Below, piece by piece: positions 1-6,488 of a stretch of 13,084 nucleotides of DNA. Source of the DNA: Bacillota bacterium (GTDB lineage: Bacteria > Bacillota > Clostridia > Christensenellales > UMGS416); NCBI GenBank assembly GCA_023428265.1, contig JAEYYW010000071.1:1-13084 (forward strand), written 5' to 3'. A model generated the notes under the pieces. That model was not told the origin of the DNA. It was given only the letters and a program-made list of their open reading frames with translations, and made no database searches. How positions within the stretch are numbered: the first letter of the stretch is position 1; every line of letters starts with the position of its first letter. The position numbers and the translations under genes are program-made.

Positions 1-1
1 G

Positions 2-1057
2 GTGGGTATGGTGTCCAGTATGTTTGCCATCACGGCGCTGGCGATCCGCCCGATCGGCGGGCCGGCGATCAGCTATTTCAAGAAGAATAAGCTGCTGGCG
101 CTGGCGGTGGGCTTCATTTCATCAGCCTTTGTGATTTACGGATTTTCAAAGAGCATTCCTATGTTGATCATGGGGCGTTTGCTCCACGGCATGGGCATGG
201 GCCTGACTGCGCCGATTTGCCTGGCACTGGCAAGCGACGCGCTGCCGGAAAACAAAATGGCGTCCGGCATCGGCGTGTTTTCGCTGGCGCAGGCTGTCTC
301 CACCGCCATCGGGCCATATATCGGGCTGAAGCTGGCCGGCTTGCTGGGCTATAACGTCTCGTTTTTCATCGGCGCGGCGATGATGGGCCTGAGCATGATC
401 CTCTGCCTCCGCACCGACACAAAGGAACCGGAGCGTAAAGAACCGTTCCGGATAAAGTTAAGCAATATCGTGGCCAAAGAAGTGATCACCCCGGCAGTAA
501 TGATGTTTTTTCTGGGCGGCGCCTACGCCAGCCTAAACGCTTTTGTCGTGATCTATGGCGGGCTGCGCGGCGTGGCAGACATCGGCCTTTACTTCACCGC
601 CTATGCCCTCTGCCTGCTGGTCTCCAGACCCTTCAGCGGCCGCATCGCAGACAAATACGGGCTGGACAAAACACTGGTGCCCGGCATGATCATCTTTGCC
701 CTGTCATTCATTCTGGTGAGCTTTGCCGACTCCCTGCCGATGTTTTTGCTTTCAGGCGCCGTGTCCGCGTTTGGCTACGGCATCATCCAGCCGTCAGTGC
801 AAACGCTGTGCATGCAGATTGTGCCCAGGGAGCGCCGGGGCGTGGCGGGTAATACAAACTATATCGGTGTGGATCTGGGCTTCTTGCTCACCCCCACCCT
901 GGCCGGCACGCTGGCCACCATCGTGGAGGGGAGCACCGGCAGCGAGCTCACCGGCTACGTGACGATGTACCGGCTGATGGTCATCCCCGTGCTGATCGGC
1001 CTGGCTGTTTTCCTGATCAACCGAAAAGCCTTGCTGGGGAAAATCATCCGAAACTGA
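2..1057 (+). CDS. MFS transporter, 5'-truncated by the window edge
   Basis: This is an integral membrane permease of the major facilitator superfamily, probably importing or exporting a small solute. The reading frame is open to the window edge, and the first visible residues (VSSMFAITALAIRPIGG) already look like TM2. The first helix and true start are therefore missing, and the GTG at position 2 is not a credible start. About 11 hydrophobic segments can be seen in 351 residues, against 12 in a usual protein of about 390 residues. The second-half loop motif is clear (RPFSGRIADKYG, Asp217). The matching first-half loop is degenerate (RPIGGPAISYFKKN, no Asp). GRLLHGMGMGLTAPICLA fits the TM4 region. 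It is followed after 37 nt by the esterase-like gene, probably in one transcript. The substrate cannot be read from the sequence. Export of a sugar, drug or metabolite is as possible as sugar uptake. Confidence 0.88.
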   Translation: MGMVSSMFAITALAIRPIGGPAISYFKKNKLLALAVGFISSAFVIYGFSKSIPMLIMGRLLHGMGMGLTAPICLALASDALPENKMASGIGVFSLAQAVSTAIGPYIGLKLAGLLGYNVSFFIGAAMMGLSMILCLRTDTKEPERKEPFRIKLSNIVAKEVITPAVMMFFLGGAYASLNAFVVIYGGLRGVADIGLYFTAYALCLLVSRPFSGRIADKYGLDKTLVPGMIIFALSFILVSFADSLPMFLLSGAVSAFGYGIIQPSVQTLCMQIVPRERRGVAGNTNYIGVDLGFLLTPTLAGTLATIVEGSTGSELTGYVTMYRLMVIPVLIGLAVFLINRKALLGKIIRN

Positions 1058-1094
1058 ACTGGCTCAGTCAATTCACATTGCCGGAGGGATGCCA

Positions 1095-1976
1095 ATGGGA
1101 ATCATGCGTTTCAACTACAGGAGCCAGGCCATCGGCGGATATATCGATATCTCCGTGGCCTACCCGACGGACCACATCAGCTACTACGACGTTTCCAAAG
1201 GCGCCAGGCACCATGACAGTGCCGGTGACAAGCCGTTTGTGTATGAACCGGGCATGAAATTCCAGACGGTCTATCTCCTCCATGGCGGCGGCGACGACGA
1301 CAGCCTGACCTATCGCTACACCAACGCCGAGCGATATGCCCAGAAGCACCAGGTGATGCTGGTGACGCCGGGCATGATGAACAGCTTCGGGGTGGACACC
1401 GCCTATGGCGTGGCCTACTCCACCTTTCTGACCGAAGAGCTGCCCGTGGTGATCCGCTCGCTTTTTGCTTCCTCACCCAGGCGCGAAGACAACTTCCTGA
1501 TGGGTTACGCGATGGGGGGCAATGCGGCATTGGGCACGGCGCTGCTGCGGCCGGACCTTTTCAGTGTGTGCATGGACATCTCCGGCGGCATCGGCATGAC
1601 GATGAACCGGGAGACACTGCAGGCTGAGCTGGTGAGCGATCACTTCAAAAACTGGTTTCCGCTCTATTGCGCCACGTTCGGGAGCCCCGAGGCAATCCCC
1701 GCCTCGCGGTTTGACCTGAAGGCCATTGCCCAAAGGCATCTGGATGCCGGTGTGAAGCTGCCCAAACTCTATGTGCTGGCCGGCGGCGATGAGCCGGATT
1801 TCATCTTCAACCGCATCCAGGCCGACGCAGACACATTGAAGGCGATGGGCATGGATGTGGATTACCGATGCTATCCGGGTTACAAGCACGACTTTGCGTT
1901 TTGGGATTATGTGATCCGGCATGCCTTTGAGACGTTGCTGCCGCTCAGAAACGCGCCGATTTATCCGGGAGAATAA
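1095..1976 (+). CDS. EstA/FrmB-like alpha/beta-hydrolase with nucleophile Ser replaced by Ala
   Basis: This cytoplasmic protein of the PF00756-type esterase family (tributyrin esterase EstA / S-formylglutathione hydrolase-like) has 293 residues, a normal length, and no signal peptide. Family landmarks appear in order: YLLHGGGDDDS (oxyanion loop), YTNAERYA, NSFG...STFLTEELP, the nucleophile elbow, the LAGGDEPDF acid loop (Asp232/Asp235) and YKHDFAFWD with His265. The elbow normally reads G-x-S-x-G but here is GYAMGG: codon GCG at 1509-1511 gives Ala139 where the catalytic Ser should be. The Asp and His appear intact. I chose the ATG at 1095 because GGAGGG (1083-1088) lies 6 nt upstream of it. 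The ATG at 1089 directly abuts the ribosome site, so it is less likely. The gene is probably co-transcribed with the MFS gene. It is either a non-hydrolytic, possibly ligand-binding, homologue or an enzyme that lost activity. The family assignment is firm; the function is open. Confidence 0.85.
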   Translation: MGIMRFNYRSQAIGGYIDISVAYPTDHISYYDVSKGARHHDSAGDKPFVYEPGMKFQTVYLLHGGGDDDSLTYRYTNAERYAQKHQVMLVTPGMMNSFGVDTAYGVAYSTFLTEELPVVIRSLFASSPRREDNFLMGYAMGGNAALGTALLRPDLFSVCMDISGGIGMTMNRETLQAELVSDHFKNWFPLYCATFGSPEAIPASRFDLKAIAQRHLDAGVKLPKLYVLAGGDEPDFIFNRIQADADTLKAMGMDVDYRCYPGYKHDFAFWDYVIRHAFETLLPLRNAPIYPGE

Positions 1977-1986
1977 AACCCGCCGG

Positions 1987-2019
1987 AAAAGCCGCCCGCT
2001 GCAAACGCGGGCGGCTTTT
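1987..2019. terminator. Bidirectional intrinsic terminator between convergent genes
   Basis: The arms GCCGCCCGC (1991-1999) and GCGGGCGGC (2007-2015) form a perfect 9-bp GC-rich stem around a 7-nt loop. Flanking AAAA (1987-1990) and TTTT (2016-2019) make it a U-tailed hairpin on both strands. It lies 10 nt after the esterase-like gene stop and 16 nt beyond the stop of the minus-strand repressor, so it should end both transcripts. Confidence 0.88.
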
Positions 2020-2035
2020 CTTCAGCAGGCTTTGG

Positions 2036-3046
2036 CTATTGCACAGACTTGCGCTTGACCAGCTGGGTTGCAATCTCAATTTTTAGGCAGTGTTGCTCCT
2101 CCGGGTTTGCAATCATCTGCAGCAGCCGCTCCACCGCTGTCTGGCCCAGGCTCATCTTGGGCACGCTCACCGTGGTCAGCGGCGGGTTGGTGGAGTTGCA
2201 GTAGGAAATGTCGTCAAAGCCGATCACGGAGACATCCTCCGGGATGCGGTATCCATGCTCGGAAAGGGCCCGCATCGCGCCGATGGCCAGCATGTCGTTA
2301 TCGGCAAAATAGCAGCCGGCGATCTCATCGCCCTGCCGGATGCAAATGGACATGTCTGCATATGCGCCCTCAATGGACGGCGTCAGTCGGTGGACGACCG
2401 ATTTGGACGAAGACATGCCGTGGGAGCGCACCGCTTTATAAAACCCGTCGGCCCGCTCCTCAAAGTTGGCGATGGAATAGGCGGAATGCAGATAGCCCGG
2501 CTGGCATTTGCAGCGCCGGATGATGTAGTCGGTGGCGATGTAGGCCCCCTGCATGTTGTTGATCAGGATGTAATTTTCTATTATAGTTTCAAAATAGGCG
2601 TCCAGCACCACCATGGGCAGGCCGCTTTTTCGGAAGGCGGCCAGATCCGCCTCCTGCATCTCGGTGGCCAGCAGGATGAACCCGGCGCACTGCGGCCCCT
2701 GCATCTGGCGGATCACCGACGCGGCTTCCTCCTTCTCATAGACATAAAAGATGCGCATGCCGCGCTTGTTGAGCCGGCAGCCCCGGCTCACACCCTCCGC
2801 CAGCTGGGAGAAAAACGGGGAGTCTGTCACCACCGCGCCGCTTTTCTTATAGATAACAAACGCGATGGCCCCCTCTTTTTCGCTTCTCTCCTCAATGCGC
2901 GAGAAATCATAGCCATACGCCTTCGCCGCCGCAACGATCTGCTCCCTGCGCTTTTCGCCCACACCAGGCTTGCCGTTCAGCGCCATGGAGACGGCGGCCT
3001 CCGAAATGCCCAGCAGCGCTGCCAGTTCCTTTCCCGTGATCCCCAT
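2036..3046 (-). CDS. LacI/GalR-family transcriptional repressor
   Basis: This DNA-binding regulator very probably controls the divergent sugar operon and itself. The 336-residue length is typical. The N-terminal HTH (about residues 2-25, ITGKELAALLGISEAAVSMALNG) is followed by the hinge region (GKPGVGEKRREQI). A periplasmic-binding-protein-like effector domain then runs to the end (FVIYKKSG..., FADNDMLAIGAMRALSEHG, IPEDVSVIGFDDISYCNSTNPPLTTVSVP). The usual TVSR of the recognition helix is AVSM, so the operator should differ from classical LacI/CcpA sites. I chose the ATG at 3046 because GGGAG (complement of 3053-3057) lies 6 nt upstream. A GTG at 3064 would add six residues but lacks a good ribosome site. 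Its own sigma-A promoter lies at 3083-3111. The effector is unknown; by context it is the sugar, or its phosphate, handled by the neighbouring operon. Confidence 0.93.
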   Translation of the reverse strand: MGITGKELAALLGISEAAVSMALNGKPGVGEKRREQIVAAAKAYGYDFSRIEERSEKEGAIAFVIYKKSGAVVTDSPFFSQLAEGVSRGCRLNKRGMRIFYVYEKEEAASVIRQMQGPQCAGFILLATEMQEADLAAFRKSGLPMVVLDAYFETIIENYILINNMQGAYIATDYIIRRCKCQPGYLHSAYSIANFEERADGFYKAVRSHGMSSSKSVVHRLTPSIEGAYADMSICIRQGDEIAGCYFADNDMLAIGAMRALSEHGYRIPEDVSVIGFDDISYCNSTNPPLTTVSVPKMSLGQTAVERLLQMIANPEEQHCLKIEIATQLVKRKSVQ

Positions 3047-3082
3047 TGCAAACTCCCGGCTCACCTGTATGTTTCACTGCCG

Positions 3083-3111
3083 AGCATAGACCATTCAGTG
3101 AATTAAGTCAA
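3083..3111 (-). promoter_or_regulatory. Sigma-A promoter of the LacI-family gene
   Basis: On the minus strand, TTGACT (complement of 3106-3111), a 17-bp spacer and TATGCT (complement of 3083-3088) form a good sigma-A promoter. The start point should fall near 3076, about 30 nt before the ATG at 3046. A perfect inverted repeat (3093-3103) occupies the middle of the spacer, where a bound repressor would exclude RNA polymerase. This suggests autorepression. Confidence 0.75.
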
Positions 3112-3140
3112 TGAATTCAAGGTTTTTACTGAATACCAGT

Positions 3141-3169
3141 TTGATATTAAGTTGCGCCGCCACTACAAT
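3141..3169 (+). promoter_or_regulatory. Sigma-A promoter of the five-gene sugar operon
   Basis: TTGATA (3141-3146), exactly 17 bp, then TACAAT (3164-3169): five of six consensus bases in each hexamer. Transcription should begin near 3176, giving a leader of about 29 nt with a GAGG ribosome site at 3191-3194. Such a short leader leaves no room for a riboswitch or attenuator, so control is probably by the flanking operator-like elements. Confidence 0.8.
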
Positions 3170-3204
3170 TTACTGTATGAAACTCGCAAAGAGGAACCGT
3201 CAGG

Positions 3205-4035
3205 ATGAAACCGATCAATGAGCGGGAACTGAGAAAAATCGCACACCGGCTGCGGCTGGAGGTGCTGGAAATGGTCATGGCCGCGAAGACCGGCCACATC
3301 GGCGGGGATTTTTCCTGCATGGACATTCTGGTGTGCCTTTATTGCGCCATTCTGGATATCCAGAAAATCCAGGAGCACTCCCCCGACCGGGACCGCTTCC
3401 TGATGAGCAAGGGGCATAGCGCCGAGTCGCTCTATGCGGTGCTCGCTGAAACCGGCATCCTCCGGCGGGAGGCGCTCGCAGACTACGCCCGCTTCGGCAC
3501 GGCGCTGGCAGGTCACCCCACCAAAGGCGTGCCCGGTGTTGAGTTCGCCACCGGCGCCCTCGGCCACGGGCTCCCCGTGGGCGTGGGCATGGCAATCGCG
3601 CTGAAAAACGCCGGCTCCCCCGCCCATGTTTATGTGCTCATGGGCGACGGCGAGCAAGCAGAAGGCTCCGTGTGGGAGGCGGCGATGGCCGCATCCAAAT
3701 TCAAGCTGGACAACCTCACCGCCATTGTGGACCGCAACAGGCTCCAGATCAGCGGGGGCACCGAGGAGGTGCTGCCGCTGGGCGACCTGGCGGCAAAATA
3801 CAGGCAGTTTGGCTTTGACGCAATCGCATGCGACGGGCACAACCCAGCGGAGTTGGCGGAAGCCCTCACACACCGCGCGGAGGGCTTGCCGGTTGCGGTC
3901 ATCGCCAACACGGTGAAGGGTTTCGGGTCCTCCGTGCTGGAAAACAAGGCCTCCAGCCATCACCATGTGCCAAGCGGGGAGCAATATGAGTTGATCCGGG
4001 CGGATCTGACAAAGCGGCTGGAGGAATTGGGCTGA
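3205..4035 (+). CDS. Transketolase N-terminal (TPP-binding) subunit
   Basis: This is the thiamine-diphosphate-binding half of a split transketolase (276 residues). Its partner is the next gene; together they move a two-carbon ketol unit between sugar phosphates in the cytoplasm. Visible motifs in order: TGHIGGDFS (the GHPG-type loop), RFLMSKGHS, GHPTKGVPG, TGALGHGLPVGVGMAI, then the TPP/Mg motif GDGEQAEG (Gly147-Asp148-Gly149) ending at VDRNRLQ (Asn178). The start is the ATG at 3205, with GAGG 11-14 nt upstream. The stop overlaps the next start by one base (TGATG), so translation is coupled. It is the first gene of a five-gene operon with a kinase and an isomerase. That context favours a dedicated pathway enzyme, such as the AptA subunit of apulose-4-phosphate transketolase, over the housekeeping enzyme. 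The subunit identity is firm; the substrate is inferred. Confidence 0.93.
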   Translation: MKPINERELRKIAHRLRLEVLEMVMAAKTGHIGGDFSCMDILVCLYCAILDIQKIQEHSPDRDRFLMSKGHSAESLYAVLAETGILRREALADYARFGTALAGHPTKGVPGVEFATGALGHGLPVGVGMAIALKNAGSPAHVYVLMGDGEQAEGSVWEAAMAASKFKLDNLTAIVDRNRLQISGGTEEVLPLGDLAAKYRQFGFDAIACDGHNPAELAEALTHRAEGLPVAVIANTVKGFGSSVLENKASSHHHVPSGEQYELIRADLTKRLEELG

Positions 4036-5006
4036 TGGGGCTGGCATCGTGCAGAAGTGCATTTTCACAGAGATTGATTGAGCTGGCGGAGGCCGACGGG
4101 CGGATCTGCGTGGTCGCAACCGATTCCCGCGGCAGCGTCACAATCGGCGGGTTTGCCGAGCGCTACCCCAACCGCTTCATTGAGTGCGGCATTGCCGAGC
4201 AGGATGCCACAGGCATCGCGGCGGGGCTTTCAAAGATCGGGAACACCGTGTTTCTCACAGGGCCCGCCTGCTTTCTTTCGGCCCGTGCCTATGAGCAGGT
4301 CAAGACGGACATCGCCTACAACATGACCAATGTGAAGATCATCGGCGTGAGCGCCGGCGTGAGCTATGGCCCGCTGGGCGGCACCCACACCACGCTGCAC
4401 GATCTGGCCGGCATGCGGGCGCTGGCCAACCTGGCCGTGTTTGCGCCGGCGGACGATGTGCAGACCCGCTGGCTCACCGATTATCTGGCGGCCAACCCCG
4501 GCCCCGCCTATGTGCGGATGGGGCGCGGCGACGTGGAGCGGGTTTATCAGCCGGGCGAAACCTTTGAAGCCGGGCGTGCCAAAACGGTGTGCGAGGGCGA
4601 AGACATCACCATCATCGCCTGCGGCGAGACCGTCTATCCGGCCAGGCTGGCGGCAGAGCTGCTGGCCGCTCGCGGCGTCAGCGCCCGCGTGCTGGACATG
4701 TTCACAATCAAGCCCATTGACACCGGAGCCGTCATCCGGGCCGCCAGGGAGACATCGGCAATCCTGACTGTGGAGGAGCACGGTGTGAACGGCGGGCTGG
4801 GCGAAGCGGTGGCGCGCATTGTGTGCGAAAACGAACCGGTGATGATGAAGGCACTGGGGTTTCCCGACGAGGAGATCCTCATCGGAAGCCCCAGGGAGCT
4901 GTTTGGTGCCTATGGGCTCACCGGCCAAAAGATCATGGAAGAGGCCGTGGCGCTGCTCGACCGCGCGGCACGGAGCAACGCCGCCGGGCGGAAGGGAGGG
5001 GCCTGA
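4035..5006 (+). CDS. Transketolase C-terminal (pyrimidine-binding) subunit
   Basis: This is the second half of the split transketolase (323 residues). The pyrimidine-binding domain (about residues 5-165) carries RFIECGIAEQDATGIAAGL, whose Glu55 corresponds to the glutamate that activates the TPP aminopyrimidine. It also has YGPLGGTHTTLHDLAGMRAL and PADDVQT. The C-terminal domain (about 185-310) has the family stretches ARVLDMFTIKPID and ILTVEEHGVNGGLGEAVA. It starts inside the stop codon of the previous gene, and the kinase begins 5 nt after its stop, so the three are surely one transcript. If the sugar is D-apulose 4-phosphate, transfer of its two-carbon unit to glyceraldehyde 3-phosphate would give xylulose 5-phosphate and dihydroxyacetone phosphate (AptB role). 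An ordinary xylulose- or sedoheptulose-phosphate reaction cannot be excluded. Confidence 0.93.
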   Translation: MGLASCRSAFSQRLIELAEADGRICVVATDSRGSVTIGGFAERYPNRFIECGIAEQDATGIAAGLSKIGNTVFLTGPACFLSARAYEQVKTDIAYNMTNVKIIGVSAGVSYGPLGGTHTTLHDLAGMRALANLAVFAPADDVQTRWLTDYLAANPGPAYVRMGRGDVERVYQPGETFEAGRAKTVCEGEDITIIACGETVYPARLAAELLAARGVSARVLDMFTIKPIDTGAVIRAARETSAILTVEEHGVNGGLGEAVARIVCENEPVMMKALGFPDEEILIGSPRELFGAYGLTGQKIMEEAVALLDRAARSNAAGRKGGA

Positions 5007-5011
5007 CCGCA

Positions 5012-6484
5012 ATGCACACACTGGCAATCGATCAAAGCACAGCGGCGACCAAGGCCCTGATTTTTGACCAAAGGGGCAGGCTGCTTTGCAGGGCTGACGT
5101 GCCCCACAGGCAAATCACCAACGACGCCGGGTGGGTGGAGCACGACCCGGAAGAAATCTGGTGCAACACGCTGGAGGCATGCAGGCTGGCCCTCGCAATG
5201 CCCGGAGCCGAAAGCGGGGCCATCGGTGCCGTCGGCATCAGCAACCAGCGGGAAACCGCCGTCTGCTGGGACAGGGCCACCGGAAAGCCCGTCTATCACG
5301 CGATCGTGTGGCAATGCGGCAGGGCCGCCGGCATCACAGACGCGCTTGCCGCTCATGGGGAGCGGATCCGGCAGGCGACGGGGCTCAGCCTCTCCCCCTT
5401 CTTTTCGGCGGCCAAGTTCGCCTGGATCGTGCAGAACGTGAAGGAAGCGGCCACGCTGCTCCGGCAGGGCCGGCTGTGCTGCGGCACGGTGGACGCGTGG
5501 CTTCTCTATCGGCTCACCGACGGCAGGGAATTCAAAACGGATTATTCCAACGCCTCGCGCACCCAACTGCTGAACCTGGACACACTGGATTGGGACGACG
5601 GCATGCTCTCGCTGTTTGGGCTGCACCGGTCCGCCCTGCCGCAGCTGTGCATGAGCGACAGCCGCTTTGGCGAGACGTCGCTCGGCGGGCTGCTGGGCAA
5701 GCCCGTGCCCGTGCACGCGATGCTGGGCGACAGCCAGGCAGCCCTTTATGCAAACGGCTGCCGCACCCCCTATGCTGCCAAGGCAACGTTTGGCTCCGGC
5801 ACCTCGGTGATGATGAACATCGGGGGGGAAAGGCCGCCATCCGCAAGCAGGGGCGTGGTGGAGTCGCTGGCCTGGGGCATCGGCGGCAGTGTCAGCTATG
5901 TGCTGGAGGGCAACATCAATTACAGCGGCGCAATCATCAAGTGGCTGAAGGACAACCTGGGGATCATCGCCTCCGCCGCCGAGACGGAGCGTCTGGCATA
6001 TGATGCGGGCAGCACCGGCGGCGTTTATTTTGTGCCTGCCTTCACCGGCCTGGGCGCGCCCCACTGGCGCAACGACCTGCGCGCCATGCTCTGCGGGATG
6101 AGCCCCGCCACCAACCGCGCCCACATCGCGCGCGCCGCGTTGGAAGCCATCGCATACCAGATCAGGGACATTGCCGGAGAGCTGGAGGCCAGTTGCGGCA
6201 GGCCCATCGGGGAGCTGTGCGCCGACGGAGGCGCCGCCGCAAACGGTTTTTTGATGCAGTTCACCGCCGACATGCTCGGCTGCAGGCTGAAAATATCGGA
6301 AACGGAGGAGCTGTCCGCCGCAGGCGCGGCCTATCTGGCTGCGGAGTCGGCGGGCATCTCTGACCGGGAGACATTGCGAGCCGCCGTCTCCCACAGAATT
6401 CTGCTCCCGGCCATGCGGGAGGAGCAGCGGCAGAGTCTATACGATGGGTGGAAAAGATCCGTCACCATGTTATTGAAGGGGTGA
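5012..6484 (+). CDS. FGGY-family sugar kinase, glycerol-kinase-like; candidate apulose kinase
   Basis: This cytoplasmic ATP-dependent kinase of 490 residues has the FGGY family's normal length. The N-terminal ATPase motif is LAIDQSTAATKALIFD. Glycerol-kinase-like stretches follow: SNQRETAVCWD (Arg80, Glu81), AIVWQ (Trp100), TVDAWLLYRLT, GDSQAAL (catalytic-base Asp240), TFGSGTSVMMN and FVPAFTGLGAPHW. The Tyr of glycerol kinase that touches glycerol is Phe130 here (PFFSAAK), and the GTGCF segment reads GSGTS. The pocket therefore probably takes something other than glycerol. I chose the ATG at 5012 because the protein homology begins there. The frame is open further upstream, but only as overlap with the transketolase gene. 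A GGGAGG element (4994-4999) lies 12 nt before it. In this operon it probably phosphorylates the ketose made by the next gene product. Apulose kinase is the leading guess; erythrulose, xylulose or ribulose kinase are alternatives. Confidence 0.88.
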   Translation: MHTLAIDQSTAATKALIFDQRGRLLCRADVPHRQITNDAGWVEHDPEEIWCNTLEACRLALAMPGAESGAIGAVGISNQRETAVCWDRATGKPVYHAIVWQCGRAAGITDALAAHGERIRQATGLSLSPFFSAAKFAWIVQNVKEAATLLRQGRLCCGTVDAWLLYRLTDGREFKTDYSNASRTQLLNLDTLDWDDGMLSLFGLHRSALPQLCMSDSRFGETSLGGLLGKPVPVHAMLGDSQAALYANGCRTPYAAKATFGSGTSVMMNIGGERPPSASRGVVESLAWGIGGSVSYVLEGNINYSGAIIKWLKDNLGIIASAAETERLAYDAGSTGGVYFVPAFTGLGAPHWRNDLRAMLCGMSPATNRAHIARAALEAIAYQIRDIAGELEASCGRPIGELCADGGAAANGFLMQFTADMLGCRLKISETEELSAAGAAYLAAESAGISDRETLRAAVSHRILLPAMREEQRQSLYDGWKRSVTMLLKG

Positions 6485-6488
6485 TCCT

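Larger units (their letters stand above)
3072..3178. promoter_or_regulatory. Cluster of candidate repressor operators in the divergent intergenic region
   Basis: Related elements recur at four places: TTTCACTG (3072-3079, near the start point of the repressor gene); the perfect palindrome ATTCAGTGAAT (3093-3103, reading ATTCACTGAAT on the other strand); TTTACTGAAT (3125-3134, just upstream of the operon -35); and TTTACTGTAT (3169-3178, overlapping the operon -10 and start point). The last two are 44 bp apart, about four helical turns, so they lie on the same face of the DNA. The shared core is TTYACTGWAT. The repeats are visible directly. That the LacI-family protein binds them is inference from position. 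Confidence 0.5.

Noticed and set aside
2090..3106. Plus-strand open frame of 338 codons opposite the LacI-family gene
   Set aside because: The minus strand gives an unmistakable LacI protein with promoter and ribosome site. The antisense frame resembles no family I know and would cross the repressor promoter.
3112..3119. TGAATTCA palindrome as a further repressor operator
   Set aside because: It is a self-complementary 8-mer but lacks the ACTG core shared by the other elements and does not extend outward. It is likely chance in this AT-rich stretch.
3176..3204. Riboswitch or attenuator in the operon leader
   Set aside because: The predicted leader is only about 29 nt and has no stable fold that I can see.
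3163..4119. Minus-strand open frame of 318 codons opposite the first transketolase gene
   Set aside because: The composition is typical of an antisense shadow. It spans the start of the second transketolase gene and overlaps the operon promoter.
4823..5011. Possible N-terminal extension of the FGGY kinase by 63 codons
   Set aside because: These codons lie wholly within the transketolase C-half gene in another frame. FGGY homology (LAIDQSTAATKALIFD) begins directly after the ATG at 5012.
4910..6394. Long open frame on the minus strand (494 codons) opposite the FGGY kinase gene
   Set aside because: The plus strand encodes a clear kinase with family motifs throughout. The antisense translation is low-complexity and rich in Gly, Ala, His and Arg, as expected from high-G+C codon bias, and has no recognisable domain.
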